Assembly: GCA_009823395.1 (NCBI GenBank) | Contig: CM020513.1 | Span: 11,983,501 to 12,047,500 of the forward strand | Length of the DNA: 64,000 bases | From: Thamnaconus septentrionalis | Lineage: Eukaryota > Chordata > Actinopteri > Tetraodontiformes > Monacanthidae | Direction: 5' to 3' | In this document: positions 24,311 through 37,679 of the stretch, one piece after another | How positions within the stretch are numbered: position 1 is the first letter of the stretch | How the letters are laid out: every line of letters begins with the position of its first letter | The notes under the pieces: generated by a model | Database searches by the model: none | What the model saw: only the letters and a program-made list of their open reading frames with translations | Told to the model about the DNA's origin: nothing | Program-made: the position numbers and the translations under genes

Positions 24311-24692
24311 TCTTATCGAGCGGCAGGCAGTGGCGTGGAGGGAGCAGGCTTGTCAGTCAGAGGCAGACAGGCCTCACACCTTATCACAAGAGCACTCAGC
24401 CTGTCCGCGGCTAATGCCGAGGACCGGGGCGCAGTTTGGGGATGGGGCTCAGGGTCGGAGGGCCGACGCTGGAGCCAAATGTAAGAAGAAGGAGAAGAAA
24501 AAGGAGGAGGAGGAGAAGACGAAGAAGGAGAAGAAGCAGCGTGGACACGGCTCTCATTACATCGCCGGGTGTTTGGCAAGTAGCGGGCCGGATCAGAGCC
24601 ACTCCGCAGCGCAACTCCTCAGCTTCCATCCTCCCTCCCCCTCCCCCGAACCCCCGCCTCCTCTCCCCCACCACTGCCGTTCTTCCAGGCAA

Positions 24693-24731
24693 GCCTCCCT
24701 CCCTCCTTCCCTCCCTCCTCCCTCCCTCCCT
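24693..24731 (+). repeat. (CCCT)n-type pyrimidine array
   Basis: Imperfect CCCT/CCTT units. The complementary purine strand could form triplex or quadruplex structures. Confidence 0.85.
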
Positions 24732-25172
24732 CAGCAGCAGACACAGAGCGGAAAATTAAATATTTAAGGTTGATAATGACGCTCTTCATTAACATGTGAT
24801 TCCGAATAAAAAAGTGGAATACATAAATAAAGAAATAATAGGATGCCTATAAGCAGACATGTTGAATGGCGATAAAAGGGCGCAGGCGAGAGGGATTTCT
24901 TGGTTGGCGAGGAAAATGATTGAGGCAAAAGGGGGAAGAGATCAGAGAGAAATGGTGGTCGGGGGGAAAAAAATTAACATACAGTGTGCATTACTGATTG
25001 CCATGGCTTTTTCTGTTAACTCTATGTGGACTATTTTAGTGTTGTATTAATGTTTCAGCACAGCCTAGTTTATGGCAGCCTTGTCATTAAACATATTGTT
25101 GAATTTGTAGCGTTTCCCATGATAGAGATGAGTCTGTGAACGCACCTGTTCAGTAACCTGGAGCTCGGGGGC

Positions 25173-25525
25173 TCCATCCATCCATCCATCCTCATCCATC
25201 TCATCCATCCATCCATCCTCATCCATCCTCATCCATCCATCCAAACTCATCCATCCATCCAACCATCCATTCATACAAACTCATCCATCCATACTCATCC
25301 ATCCATACTCATCCATCCATCCAACCATTCATCCATCCAACCATCCTCATCCATCCACCCATCCATTCATCCATCCATCCATCCAAAATCATCCATCCAT
25401 CCATCCATCCATCCAATTCATCCATCCATCCATCCAAAAACATCCATCCATCCATCCATCCATCCATCCTCATCCATCCATCCAACCATTCATCCATCCA
25501 TCCATCCATCCATCCAACCAACCAC
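25173..25525 (+). repeat. (CATC)n / (ATGG)n interrupted minisatellite
   Basis: About 350 bases built from CATC units (CATCCATC), broken by CTCAT, AACCAT and AAACTCAT variants that recur at irregular spacing. Read on the minus strand it is (GATG)n and yields Asp-Gly-Trp-Met open frames, which are artefacts. Some teleost SINEs end in ATGG repeats, so expansion from such a tail is possible, but no SINE body is recognisable beside it. Confidence 0.95.
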
Positions 25526-28500
25526 CACACGAGCCTTTTCTAAATCGGTAGACGTTTGCCATCATTTCTTTGGGCTTTTCCTATTCCTGAATCAGCTCCT
25601 AAAGCGATTAACCTGTCCGTTAACCAATCAGCATCCAGAGCCAGAAGCAACGTCTCCGAGCTGCTGGGAAAAACAAAAGAAGAACAAGTGAGTACGGGCT
25701 GCAAACAATGGTTCCCGCTAAAGAGATTATCGTGGCGGCTCCTATAGCTGCAGTTTGATCAGAATTGGACATCATTTTCACATTAGAAGAGAAAGCAGCG
25801 TTGAAAGCTTTTCTCCGTGGTGGATGTTGTTCTTTTGCCTCACTGGCAACTGGCTTCGGAAAGAGCTACGTTAGAGCTGCGCCGCGCGGCGCCCGGCCAT
25901 CCGGCGACGCTGACGTGAGCTGCTGCGGCGTCGTCTCATTGGCCAGCTTGGCTTGCGAGAGTGACAGTTCGCCCAATCGGCCGCCAAGATTCGCCTCTCC
26001 TTTCCAAACAGTTATCTCATCCAGATGGATATGTTGGATTAATCCAAAGGGTTTGCATAACATTCAATCCAGTGCGCCAGGTTACACCCCCGCCCTTCAC
26101 TTTGCCATACCAGCTAGTTTTAACTGCACTTTTCTAATTATTACACACTTGTCCTTCATTTACTCCACTCCAGATGGTTGGACTTTACTTCCAACTCTGC
26201 CAGGGCAGCTGGCTTAGCTTTAAAACATTAACGGCTGTCGCCAAGACACCTCTCTCCAGACAGCGGCGTTACATGCGGCACAAAGAGGGAAAAAAAAAAA
26301 CTCCCCCCTTCGCCGACAGTCCAACCGCTCTGTTGTCGTAGGTAACGGACTCCGCTGAGAACTTGCGTTATTTATTATTTTCTGCTGTGACGTGAGGTCT
26401 GGCGAGAGATGGCTGTCTGAGGGCGCACCGTGGAAGCAGGCAGACAATGAAAAGTGGGGGAGAGAGCCGCTATCCCCGGCAGCACATGTTTGAGTCAGAG
26501 CGGTAGATCCTGCTAAGCCTCAGTGACTCAGAGCGCAGCTCGCAGTGCAAATTATCAGCCGTGTTCCTCCGCTGTGTAGGAGCCTTTCAAATTCAAAAGC
26601 ATTACTTCAGGAATGCAGGGTTAAGATCCGCTCGAAATGAGAGACTGCGCAAGCAAACAGCAGTGTTTAGAAGTAGCGCGCGCATAAAAACAAAAAACAA
26701 AACAAAAACAAACCATAGTAGGACGCAGTGAGAAGAAGGAGAATTTCCTCAATGCCATTTGGATACCCCCACTCCCCCACCCCACCCTCCACACCCCGTT
26801 AGCTGTACAGCGCTGGGATCTCGGCACGTAGTTAACTGTATGCACAGGGGTGATGGATGGGTTAACAGGATATAAATTATATAACAGCGGGGTAAACGCA
26901 GTACACTCATTAGTTTCCGATGCTTTTATTTTCCCCAGGAGTAGCTCCAGTAATTGATGTCTCGCTCTCCTGTCTGTTTGTTTTACCCTGACAGAATCAC
27001 TGGGATAATTCACTCGGCTGCCACACTGGCACTAAATACAAAAGCAACAGTGCCTCCCTTACACCCCCACCCCCCAACTGCAGTGAACAGAGAACAAAAA
27101 AAAAAACAAAAAACAAACAAACAAACAGCAATTTTGGATTATGCACATGGCAAAGAATGCAACGGCTATCTGATAACAGGTCATTCAGGGGCTGAGAATG
27201 AAAAAAAAAAGAATTATGAATAAACATAACGGTGAAAACGGTGCATATTTCCTGTTGAGGATCGTCCACCAAGCGGTTCACACAGAACGAGCGCTTGTAA
27301 TGAAGCTGAATTCCAGCGGATTGAATTTCTGTAATGACCTCCTCCACTGCAGCTAAAGACGGCGGGATCATGTACACACAGGATTATAATCATTTGTTTA
27401 CTTCTGCCCCCGTCCCCTGAGTTATCACTGTGTTTATGTTCCCTTATGTCCTCAATACTGATTCCGTGGCTGTTGTCATCTGGCGCAGAAAAAACACACG
27501 CAAATAAATAATTCAGAATATTCTATATTCTATCGTGATGCGAACATCAGGAAAAGGAACCTCAACACTAATCGAGAGGGAATAAAATATCATTCTAAGG
27601 AATCATCAATTAAACACGACTACAATTAAGTTTGTTTAACCATTAAACTTTGGTAATGGCCAAATTAGTGCTTGAATGGAGTTTTTACTAATTTGGTTCT
27701 CACTACTGTGCGGAATGGTGCGGGGACACTTGTTTGTTTGGGAGTCTTGCGAAACCTCCAGCCCGGCGCTCCACTGTCACCTCTGCTTCACCATCGGTGC
27801 TCCATAATTTACCCTGTTCGGTGAAGTCATCATCTCAGACAGACCAGGCGTGACAAGACGAGGGGCGAGAGGACTTCTTCATATTGTTTGGAGCACACGG
27901 GCTGCCATCTCTCTTTACAGTCTTCATAAAAGTGGTCTCTGTAACAGTCCATTACGGCGCAGAGGGGTCGCTCCGGACCCCGGCCCGCACGCAGGGGAAG
28001 CTGCTCGGGACATGACTCCTATTTATTTCTCTGACATTCCGTCTTGGTGGTGCAGCGCGCTGCGCCTCTAGCCAGTCGGCTGGCTCGCTGTCCACTCTCT
28101 TAAGTCTCGAAATGGGACAGCACTTTTGGGGAGGAGCAGGAGAAGGGAAGTCAAAAAGAAAAAAAAGTAATTGGGACGAGACATAAACAAGGCTCATCAG
28201 ACACGATCATGTCAAAGGGACTGAATTATTTCTGGGGAAAACTCAAACTGAAAAGTTGACATGTTCTATTAGGAGCCCGCAGAAACGCCACGACCGCGTT
28301 CCATGTGCAGAGCACCTCTTTAATGAAGTAGGAAGGAAGAAGAAAATGAAAACAGTGGTGACGGTTAGCATCTGACATTAATTTTTCAGGGAAGCTATCT
28401 GATGCGCGGCGCTATCTGTGATCGATATCTAATCTGGGGGAAATAAATTGGCCCTGTTTGTCTTTCATCTTTGAGGAAATGTATAAGCATTCTGACACCA

Positions 28501-28659
28501 CTGTGAAAGCATTAATCAAATAATGAATGAATGATTCAGGAGGGGGAGGAAGAAAAACAGCATTCTGTAGCCTGCTCTGATATTCACAGTGACCTAGCGC
28601 TGTTGACATCCTTGCATCTTGTTACTTCAGCACAGAAGGCGTGCACGCGGGCATGCGCA
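25526..28659. other. Non-coding stretch with CNE-like blocks
   Basis: No gene is called. 25.78-26.22 kb carries a 150-codon unrecognised frame. 26.68-27.22 kb has A-rich simple DNA. 27.53-27.71 kb is CNE-like and is listed separately. 28.2-28.55 kb is AT-balanced and could be regulatory. Confidence 0.45.
27530..27710. other. Candidate conserved noncoding element
   Basis: Repeat-free with 'atcatcaattaaacacg', 'ctacaattaagtttg', 'ccattaaactttgg' and 'caaattagtgc'. This dense series of homeodomain-like cores is typical of enhancers at developmental loci. Composition only. Confidence 0.38.
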
Positions 28660-28687
28660 TGTGTGTGTGTGTGTGTGTGTGTGTGTT
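28660..28687 (+). repeat. (GT)n microsatellite
   Basis: GT run after 'gcatgcgcat', with a 'ggggcggcggg' run immediately downstream. Confidence 0.95.
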
Positions 28688-29883
28688 GGGGCGGCGGGAT
28701 ACTTCAGCAGAGATCATCTCCTCTTTTTGTCAGAAAGCAAAGCGATGAATTGGATATCTAAGAAAAGGCATCAGTCCCCGGTGTAAACTGTGAATAAAAC
28801 AGCAGAACATGCTTGGGTGTCACACACTCGTGCCTCTGACCTTCCTCTATCTGACAGTAAAAAAAAAAAAAAATCCCTTTTTCCCATTTATTCTCAGCCC
28901 TTGTCTTTGCAATTACCATGTTCCAATCTTGCCTTGTCCCCACAGTCACCCGCAATACCCAGAAGGATTGGCAGTCTTTCTTCTTGTGCAGCAATTACCT
29001 CCCCTATCTCTTTGAAACAAAAAGTTTGGTGTAGGATATTAGAAAATGTCAAATTCAGGTTATATTTCACTTAAGTCCAAAGGCGACATGCTCTCCGGTA
29101 ACAGTGTTTCCACTGGCCCTGCATAATGCATGAACCTCAGGGTCCATTATTTTATTTTATTTTTTATTTTCCTCCAGAGCAGGCACAGGAGTGCTGCCCG
29201 CTATCAGCAACATGTGGAGAAACAATCGGCAGGTCGCGCCATTACCACAAACCCTCAGTTAAATTAGCAAATGGCAGGCAAAGTGCGCGTGTGAGACTTC
29301 TTTTTAGCAAGTCTAGAAAAATCTTTTTCTTTTTTGCAGGTTGAGGGAAATAGTTCCTCCTTCGCTGATATGCATGAACTGCGGCCTCTTATCACAATCC
29401 TGCAGGACGGACTAATCACATTGCAGTCTTTCACCTGCATGCCTGACATGCTTTGCTAGAGCTCATGATGAAGCTTCTCAGGCAGGCATGACACCACTCT
29501 GTCACCGATGGTGCCAGAGCTTCATACACTCCCACTGCTAGCTCTATTACACCGCCGCTGACACTATTGCAGGTAATAGCACTGATAATATTTCTTATTA
29601 AAGGAAAAAAAAAAAAAAAAAATAGAAGAAGAAGAAGTTGCAGATGTCACAGCGTGTTTAGAAAATAAATACTCAGGCTGAACGGCTGCAATCAAACTAA
29701 ACAGAGGGAAAAGCAGGACTACAAACACACTGCTTCAAACCATTTCAGTAATTCTGATGAAACATTTTGAAGCAGCAACGTGACGTTGTCGTCTAAAGAG
29801 AAACCAGTTATTGAATAAAATGTTTTTTAAAAAAAGGTTTGGAATTAAAAATGTGAAATAAAAAAGAACAGATGAACATGAAG
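28688..29883. other. Non-coding stretch
   Basis: Anonymous, with A tracts at 28859-28873 and 29605-29622 and a TTTTA-rich run at 29148-29168. No credible exon. Confidence 0.5.
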
Positions 29884-29992
29884 TTAAAGTCCCAGTGATC
29901 GTAACATCGTCTTTGGTATGACCAGGTTGGGGATCGAACCGACAACCTCCCAGTCTCAGGGCAGACACTCTACCACTGGACCAGTGAGCTGG
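29884..29992 (-). mobile_element. tRNA-derived SINE, partial copy
   Basis: On the minus strand the sequence begins with a tRNA-like region. The A box TGGTCCAGTGG lies at 29973-29983 and the B box GGTTCGATCCC at 29930-29940, about 33 bases apart as in tRNA promoters. It continues into 'gtcataccaaagac', which from memory follows the tRNA part in a widespread teleost SINE. No acceptor stem closes around it, so it is not a functional tRNA gene. The 3' half of the SINE is lost or diverged. Confidence 0.8.
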
Positions 29993-32900
29993 TGCATTGC
30001 ACCAGGACCCATTTCAAGGAACATCATGTCGTTTTCACATCATCCTGCGCAGGGCCTGATTACAAATCAACATAATCAATTATCATTAGAAGCGGACAGG
30101 AAGTGTTTCCTAACTAGAACTGTCTTCCATGGCAACATAGTCCAGTTATGATTCAGTTCAGATCTTAAGCAACAATTTCTTCTTCCCCCTTCAGGAAACA
30201 ATTCACAGTGAAAACCTGCAAGACTTCGTTTCTGTGTCCACTTTGGGACAAAGACAAACAAGTTACAGAAGAATGATTCTGTCTTTTGAATGGGATCACT
30301 GTGTATTTATTGAAGAGTTTAAATCTCTCATCTGCAGCCTGCAATGCTAAATAATGAGAAAAGCGTAGATGTGAGTCCTCAGCATCTTTGTCATCTTACA
30401 GTGATTATCAAGCAGAGGATCAAAGTGTTGGCAGTGGTGTAGATAATTTGTTTTTCATTGAATATTTGCAGGCTGGGTGGTTTTCACATTGTAAGCATTA
30501 CACGCACACACACACGCGCGCGCACACACACACACACTCAGCCTATCTCCATACATTATGTATATATGCAGGTGTAGGGAAACGGGAATTTTACATGAAT
30601 TTCAAAACATGAGGACTTTGCTGGGGGCTTCTTCTGAGCTCCTGCTATATTTCTGACCTCATGGCAAAGTGAAAACGGTTTCAGCGAAACGTCCCTCTGG
30701 AGTTCCAGCGAAAACTTCTGTTAACATTTTGGGCCGCAGTAAAAAAAAAAGAAAAGAAAAGGTGACTCGCATCATGAGAGTTCCACTGTGGTGAAGTATG
30801 TGCGGAAAACTGCGGTGATGTAACAGCTTTGCTGGAGCTCCACGCCCTGTTCCTGTGACCTTCCATGAAGACATCTTTTCCTCCGCCGTGTTTCTAAACA
30901 CTGACGAAGCAGCAGTCAGAAGCTCTGACTCCCTCTTCTGTTTCCTTTCTTCCCCCCAGCCGCTCTCCCACAAGTGCGCAAGCAATGTCTGATTTTCAAT
31001 TAACGAGCCACCGTGATGAGGTCACTCCACAAAGACAAATTAGATTCTGTCTCGGAGAAACGCTGTTGATGAAGTGTAATGAAAAGAAATAGAGCTGTTT
31101 GAGAGGGGGGAAAAAAAAGACTTTGGATCTGGCAACCAGTCAAAACATCTGCTTTTTACTCGTTAAGCACCTTCAACTTGTTGGGACCCCGTGAGGCAGA
31201 GTCGGGAGCCGCAGTTGCTATAGAAACAAAACAGGATGGACAGCATTGTCGGGGTTGTCGGGGGCCGTGGTCGAAGGGCTTGCATTGTGTTCTGTGGTCA
31301 AAGATTCGAAGGGAGGTTGAACGGACAGAGAGAGAAAAGAGGTGATATCCTGTTTTGGCGAGAGGGGAGCTTGTTTAACCTTGTTTAACCTTTAAACCCT
31401 GCACGGAAATTGTGGGAACAACACGGAAGCAGCCGACTAGCCAGCTCGGGACACTGCTGACGGACCTGAAAACACGCGAGTGTCCTGGCCCAGAAAAAAG
31501 TCTACTTTCTAAGTCAAGGTGGACAGATGGTTGCGCTCCACTTGGAGCCTGACTTCAGTGAAACCATGCAAAAGAAACAATAAACAGCGTTTCCTCAAAG
31601 GACCGCCGCTGCTGCTGAAAATAAAAGACGCTCGCTCATTTTCTCCAGGTTGCGACGGCGGAAGCGTTTCCACGCAGCACCCGGGCATGTTCCACCCTGA
31701 CGGTTAGACGCAAGCTAACCTCCATAACAAAGTGTCTGGGTGGGAGCAGCTCCCAGCTCGGGCGAGAAGAGCCAGACAAAGACCAAGACTGAAGTATCAA
31801 AGCTCGTTTGTGGACCCATTTTTCATCTTCACTTAATTCATCTTCCTCCCCTACCTCTGCTTTTTATCCGCCCCCCTCCCCCCCTCTCCCCCCATCTCCA
31901 CCACCACCACCCCCACCCCCACCCCTCAACATGGAAGCAGGATTTACATATTGCAGGTAAACTGGGGAATAAAGAATGCAGATCCAATTAAACCTCGGGG
32001 GAGCTAATTAGTTGCAATTAAGTTTCTGCTTCACTTGTTGTGTGGGATTATTTGGTAAACACCTACAGAATGTTGGAGGGGGGGAGTAAAAAATAAAACT
32101 TGGCCTTTTCCCTGAACTTGAGAGACGCTCTCCTCACGTAGAGGGAACTCAGTCCTTGTAAAAGAATGTTTTTTGTTTTTAAATCAAATTAATTAATCTG
32201 TGAGGATCCTGCGGTGAGCTATTGACATCAAAGTTGATCAAGACATGAGGAAGGAGCGCAGAAAGGCCTTTTTTTCCTCTGTGGAGGCACCCAGGAGGTA
32301 AAGGAGGCGCATAATGTGACACGGTTAAAAAAAACACACACAAAAAAAAAAACAAAGAATAGCCAGCGTTGATATCAAAGCCAGCGAAGGAGTCGCGGCG
32401 CAGCCAAGGACTGCTTTGAGTTAATTGCGCGCCGACTTCATTAACCTTGATGCTCGGTATTAAGCGCCACTTGCACGCTGCTTCATTACGTCTCAATGCC
32501 GTGTTGCAGGGGGAGGGAGGGGGGTGGGGGAGGTCTGGAAAACAAAGGCGGAAACTACAGATTTTACACGACTGGCTCCTCCTCCTCCGTCCAAATATAA
32601 GGCAACACTTTCACTTGAAGTGAACTGGCCATGTGAACCTGTCCCTGTTATCGCACATCGCCGTCGCACCCGCGCCCATCGAGGTATGAAACACCCCCAA
32701 AGCCCCCCTCCCTCGCCCACCCTACCCCACCCCACCCCCTGCTACTCTGCCCGCCATCTGACTGACAGAGTTTCGGCCGGCCTGTCAAACGGTCCCGCAT
32801 GCACCCAAGATAAACAAAAGCAGCAGCACTATTGAAACAGCACGGAGGGGCGGTGCCGGCGTGGGCACGCTGCTCAAAGTGCCGGGGAGATGGATCAGAT

Positions 32901-34129
32901 ATAATCCAGGAAATCCAGTCAGAGGAAAAGATTAATGTGTTCCAAACTGATACCAAAAAAACAAAAAAAAAAAACAAGACAAAGCAGCACAGCTTGAGGA
33001 GAGGATTGTAGCAACTGTGTTTCTTTACCATTAGCGAGGGGAGAGACAGGGGAGACAGTGTGTGGTGTTGAATAAAGAAGAACCCCCCACCACCTTCTCC
33101 TTACTAAACATGTGATAGCATGTGAGTGACTACACTGAGTTCCGCCTAATTTCACTGTTTTGCAGCAGCGCCCCCACAAACCGGCGCCCCCTGTTGCGCT
33201 GCCAAGAGAGGCTCCGTTTAAAATAATGACAGGGTTGTGTTTTTTTTTTCTTTCTTTCTTTCCATGCAGGGTTATTGTCAGTGTGAAGGCGGATTGGTGC
33301 CGTGTTCATCCCACATTATAGACCAGCGAAGGTTCGTCGCCTGTTTTTTGTTTGTTTGTCTAGATTTTTATATATTTGTTTTTTAGTGATCGAAATGTGA
33401 AGCAACTTACACTGAACGGTCAAACAACATCAGGGCACTGACAATGCGCGCCGCCCGCGCAGCCATCGAGGGTCAAGTGAAAACTATTGAGCGCTTTTAG
33501 CACCTGGCAATACAAACATTGCATAAAGTGAGTTAAAGAACTGGAAGCTGAGGTTAGCAGGGGTGACCATGGCAGAACTGACCAGCTTTACTGTCTTATT
33601 ACTATATTTGATCTCAATTTGTTCTGTCTTTGTGCTATGATGGTTGGCCTGTGCGTGCGAGTGAGTCGAACACACTTATGCAACTGAGCAATGAACAATT
33701 GAGCTTTAATATCCTATAATTTAACATCGTTTTTTGGAAATATTCAGATTATATTTTCATGTTTTATATTCAATTAAAGGTAGAGTTTTTAAAATCAAGT
33801 TTCTGTTACAAAAAAAAAAGAAGAATCCAGTGGCAGTTTGGTGCAAGCATATGAAATACTTCATAGTTCACAGTCAGGTCGAGCATACTTTTTTATATGA
33901 GAAAATATAAAATATATGTATTTTAATAAAAGCTGTGAGTCCTACAAATAAAATTTTGCTCACTCAGTCACTCACGACTAAACTAGAGGGACCAAAACCT
34001 CAAAGAGGGGCATGAGTTACCTTGAGCAATGACAGCTGTCACTGAAGGTGTGTTCGGCAAAAAGAAAATGTGTTTTTAAAATAACTTTGGTGAAGAAACT
34101 CAGAATTTAATCACCAAAAATACCGACTC
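29993..34129. other. Non-coding stretch
   Basis: Mixed anonymous sequence: A-rich at 30741-30760, pyrimidine- and C-rich at 31848-31928, a G/C-run pair at 32508-32533 and 32688-32742, and a T-rich tract with CTTT units at 33239-33261. Frames of up to 127 codons (for example on the minus strand at 32.65-33.03 kb) have no recognisable homology. Confidence 0.5.
30499..30537 (+). repeat. (CA)n with (CG)n core, Z-DNA-prone
   Basis: 39 bases of uninterrupted alternating pyrimidine-purine sequence, CA repeats around a CGCGCGCG core. The CG core makes this one of the stronger Z-DNA candidates in the window. Confidence 0.9.
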
Positions 34130-34130
34130 G

Positions 34131-34150
34131 TGTGTGTGTGTGTGTGTGTG
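34131..34150 (+). repeat. (TG)10 microsatellite
   Basis: A short TG run followed by a T8 tract. Confidence 0.93.
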
Positions 34151-34239
34151 CTTTTTTTTAAATTCTGAGCTTAACAGGCAGCACATCACACATCGCACAG
34201 GGAGGTTTTTGAAGATGGCGCCGGAGAGCTACATCCCTA

Positions 34240-34390
34240 AGTTGACATTGGCATTCCGCACATCAGTAATTCCAGGAGTTTGATATTATGGCAGAGGGGG
34301 AAATGGCACCTGCTGGGCAAACACATATTGTAATGTGGCTTAGCGGCACTTGCCCAGCTGCTTGCACTACAAAGCACTCCATCAAAGTGA
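34240..34390. other. Candidate conserved noncoding element
   Basis: Clean sequence with 'catcagtaattccagg', 'tttgatattatggc' and 'cacatattgtaatg'. Balanced composition and no repeats. Confidence 0.32.
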
Positions 34391-34562
34391 GATCTGAGAG
34401 GGAGAGAGAAGAAGATCATGACTCTTTTCACACCTCGTCAGGCTGGCTCGCCTCTGCCAGCTCCCGCACCAGTCAGTCAGTTTCACTCAGGGGACACGAG
34501 CACGAGCGCATAGGGAAAACTAACAAGTGCAGGGATAGGTGCAATCAATTTTTTTTTTTGTT

Positions 34563-34594
<32 letters not shown>
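34563..34594 (+). repeat. (GA)n microsatellite
   Basis: GA run with one AA interruption, preceded by a T10 tract. Confidence 0.93.
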
Positions 34595-35007
34595 TAGTGC
34601 AAAACCACTGGATATTTAAATTAATATTTAAAAGAATTTCATTATTAACTAACTATGCACTAATTAATGAAGGGCATCAATAATGACACTGAACTTGTCT
34701 CCTGCACCAAAGTCTGGATTTGAAAGTCTGAGATGATGGGCTGCAGACTGAAATGGTGTTATTGTACAAAGAGAAGTAAACTGATGACAAAAGTATTAAC
34801 GTGACTTGGATGTGTTTTGGGCGTCGGAGGCGAAAAAACAAGATAAAAACAGGAAACGCTGTATAATTCCGTTAGTGCTGCCCCAGCGATCACTTGTCAT
34901 TGTCATAAGTTAGAAAACATGCTGAGTCACATCATTTCCATCACTTTCATCGTAGACATTCACAGTCTGCCTGTACGTTAGTTTGGGTACAATATTTCAG
35001 AGAGTGT

Positions 35008-35010
<3 letters not shown>
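34595..35010. other. Non-coding stretch
   Basis: AT-rich, with 'ctaattaatgaagg' at about 34660-34673. Nothing else is recognisable. Confidence 0.45.

Positions 35011-35060
<50 letters not shown>
35011..35060 (+). repeat. (GT)25 microsatellite
   Basis: 50 bases of perfect GT repeat. The minus-strand Thr-His frame across it is an artefact. Confidence 0.98.
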
Positions 35061-35061
<1 letters not shown>

Positions 35062-37679
35062 AGAGGAAAGAAGGGCACATGGAGAGTGTAATCTGATCCT
35101 ATCCTGAGCGTAAATCTGTATTTTAGCACATTAATTTTTTAAAAGCACAGCAGGATTCAAAGTAAAGGAGGATAAAAATAAACGCTTTAAATTGAGGAGC
35201 TAAAAAGTCAGGGTGAATTTAGGAATAAAGTGACAGTTCAGCATTTCTCAGATTATCAGTGCGGATTTCCAAGGCCAGTTTTTTGACCGTTGAATTTTTG
35301 AAATGAGCAAAAAACAATAACTTAATTGTTATCAACTGTTGTCTCGATAGATCCAAAATCATTAACACATGTACATGTCTCAATAATCTTAATTTAGAAT
35401 TTTCTCTGACCAGGGACTCAAGTTACCAAAAAAAAAAAAAAAAAAATGTGGTGAGGTCACAAAAGGAGTCAGTGAAGTCAGAGTCAAAGTTGACCTCATA
35501 ATGTTGAAAAAGACCTACAGTCAAAGACCTGCCATTGCAATTGACCATACTAGTTACTGCGCCCACTGCTGGTCGTGGCACTGACCTCCGCCCGCTCCAG
35601 GAAGAGGCGCACGCAATGTAAAACACACTCCACAACCGGCGGATTATAAGCAATACTTAGCGCTCCGACTGCGCGGGTGCCACACAAATGTCAGAGGGAA
35701 GCTTTGCCACATGCCAAAGGCACTTGTCTCCATTAACACTGCACCGGTGGGGGTGGGGGAGACCAACTTAGCCTGCCAGGCAGCAACAATAGCGAAAAAA
35801 CTCTCCCAACTGTGAGAGGAGAGGGGACGTGCGATGAAGAGAAGTGAGAAAAATGAGTTTGGAAGAGTCATTGTCCGACGCCTTCCCCCCACTTTTTTCG
35901 CGCAGATGCGCAGCTGAGCCGCTGCAGCTGGCCGACTGACAAATGGGAAAAAATAGTCCAATTTGAGCCGGTCGTTAGCAGTCGGCGCGCGGCATTCCAG
36001 ATAAATGAGCGGCTGCCTCAGGTATGGCAGGAGATCTTCCCGAAGCGTCCCTGGGAGACCGGTCCGGAGCGCTGCGAGCCCTTAGCCGCTCCTTCGATCG
36101 GACAGGCCCGACACAGCGGCAGAGGTGACCTTGCGGCGCCGCTCCTGCCGGGCTCCTTATTTTTACTCTCCACCCCTCGCAGCCCAGCCGCCTCTTCTCC
36201 CTTGGCCTGCTTCTTTTCTTTTCTTTTTTTCTTTTTTTTTCTCCTAATCCCCACTTAAAGAGGCAGAGCGTCGGTTTTTATATCGTTAAGTTCCCCTTCC
36301 CACACTGTTTGTCTAAAGGCAGCAGCGGTGATGAAGGGAGTGAGTGAGAGAGAATGGGAAGCGTTTGACAGGGTTGGATCCAGGGTGAGCCCTTTAAAAA
36401 AAAGCTTGTTAAAAATGCCAAAAAAAAAAAAGGTTGGGCCCAGTGGTTTGTGCTATTTTTAAGTAGAGCCGCTTCACTGGCCACTCAAATTTACTGATGC
36501 ATAAGAAAGAGCATCACATAATAGAATAAGAAAGAGGATTTTTTTGTCACTGCGTATTGATGAGGCACCTGTTTGCTACTTCATGAACATGCGTAATCTT
36601 TGCCAGTAAGTCACCGAAAAAAGCTGCTACTTCCTACATAAAGATCTGATACAGAAAAAAACTAAACAAAAAAAATTGCTGCGTCTCAAATTCTGTCAGT
36701 ATCGTCAGTGGGGACGCAAAGACCACTAACTCGCGGTGAAATCGTCAGACTTTTTTTCCTTTTTTTAAAATTTTGTCCATATTTTTGGGGAAAAAAACAA
36801 CTTCTCAGAACTTTTCAAACACAGACACGTGCGTTTGGCTTCTGACTCCCCTCCTGTTGACAAGCGCACAAGATCGCCTCACCGGCTGTGCGCGCCAGAG
36901 CGTGCACGTGCCTGTGAAGCTCCCTGCCAGCACCCAGCGCTGTGCCTAAGTATATACGTTTCAGTGGCAGCTGCCAGAGCGAGGCCACCGTCTCCCGCAC
37001 TCCCACTGTGGCCCGTGGGACCGTAATCTCCGCCGCTGTCTGGAGGAGCCCCTCAACAGACACGGCCCTCGCTGCGTGCTTAGCGCTCTATTTTAAGTAC
37101 ACGGCTAGTGGGAAGAACTCATCCAGAGGCAGTATTTAGACATTAGCAGATTAGAAATGAATCACAAGCCAATTCACAAAGCGGCTGAGTTGCCCTCCGT
37201 GAACCCAAACAAACACGTCAGAGGAACGAAGCCTCTTCACTTAGTGCTACACCATCCTCCAAATATTTTTACATCACAAGGCGATTTCTTTTTTTGTGTG
37301 TGTGTCCTAATATTATAATTTGCCGCTCGCGTTCGCTCCATCTGCACGCTAAACTCCTTCTTGGCTTTGCTTGAAACGAAAATCTCCTCTCCATCTCTGT
37401 GGACGGCATCAGCGCGAGCCCAGTGTTTGCCTCCCGACAGCCTCTCCACGCTTCACACCCCTTCCTGACAGCTACTCCATTGAATAAATCATGACTATTG
37501 ATTAACATGCACACAACAGGGCTGCGCGGCCTCTCTCCGAGGTTTGTTTCTTGGGCGCCAAACTCATTCAACACGGGCTCTTCCATGTGAGTAATTGTGG
37601 CGCACTCCAAGCGTCCGCCGCCACACCTTCCACCCCCCCCCACCCCACTCCCCCTCCCCACTCACTCCTTCAAACAAAG

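Larger units (their letters stand above)
23830..25172. other. Non-coding stretch, GC-rich in the middle
   Basis: Contains a poly(T) tract (24175-24190), a candidate CNE around it, an AGAAGG-type purine run (24484-24537) and a CCCT-rich array (24693-24731). The 24.27-24.77 kb frames are Lys/Glu/Arg and Pro/Ser runs encoded by these repeats. Confidence 0.5.

Noticed and set aside
25309..25530. Minus-strand protein of Asp-Gly-Trp-Met repeats
   Set aside because: It is a translation of the CATC minisatellite, open in all frames because the unit lacks stop codons.
29930..29990. tRNA gene on the minus strand
   Set aside because: A and B boxes are present, but no acceptor stem or proper cloverleaf closes, and the downstream phrase is that of a SINE. 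Called as a SINE instead.
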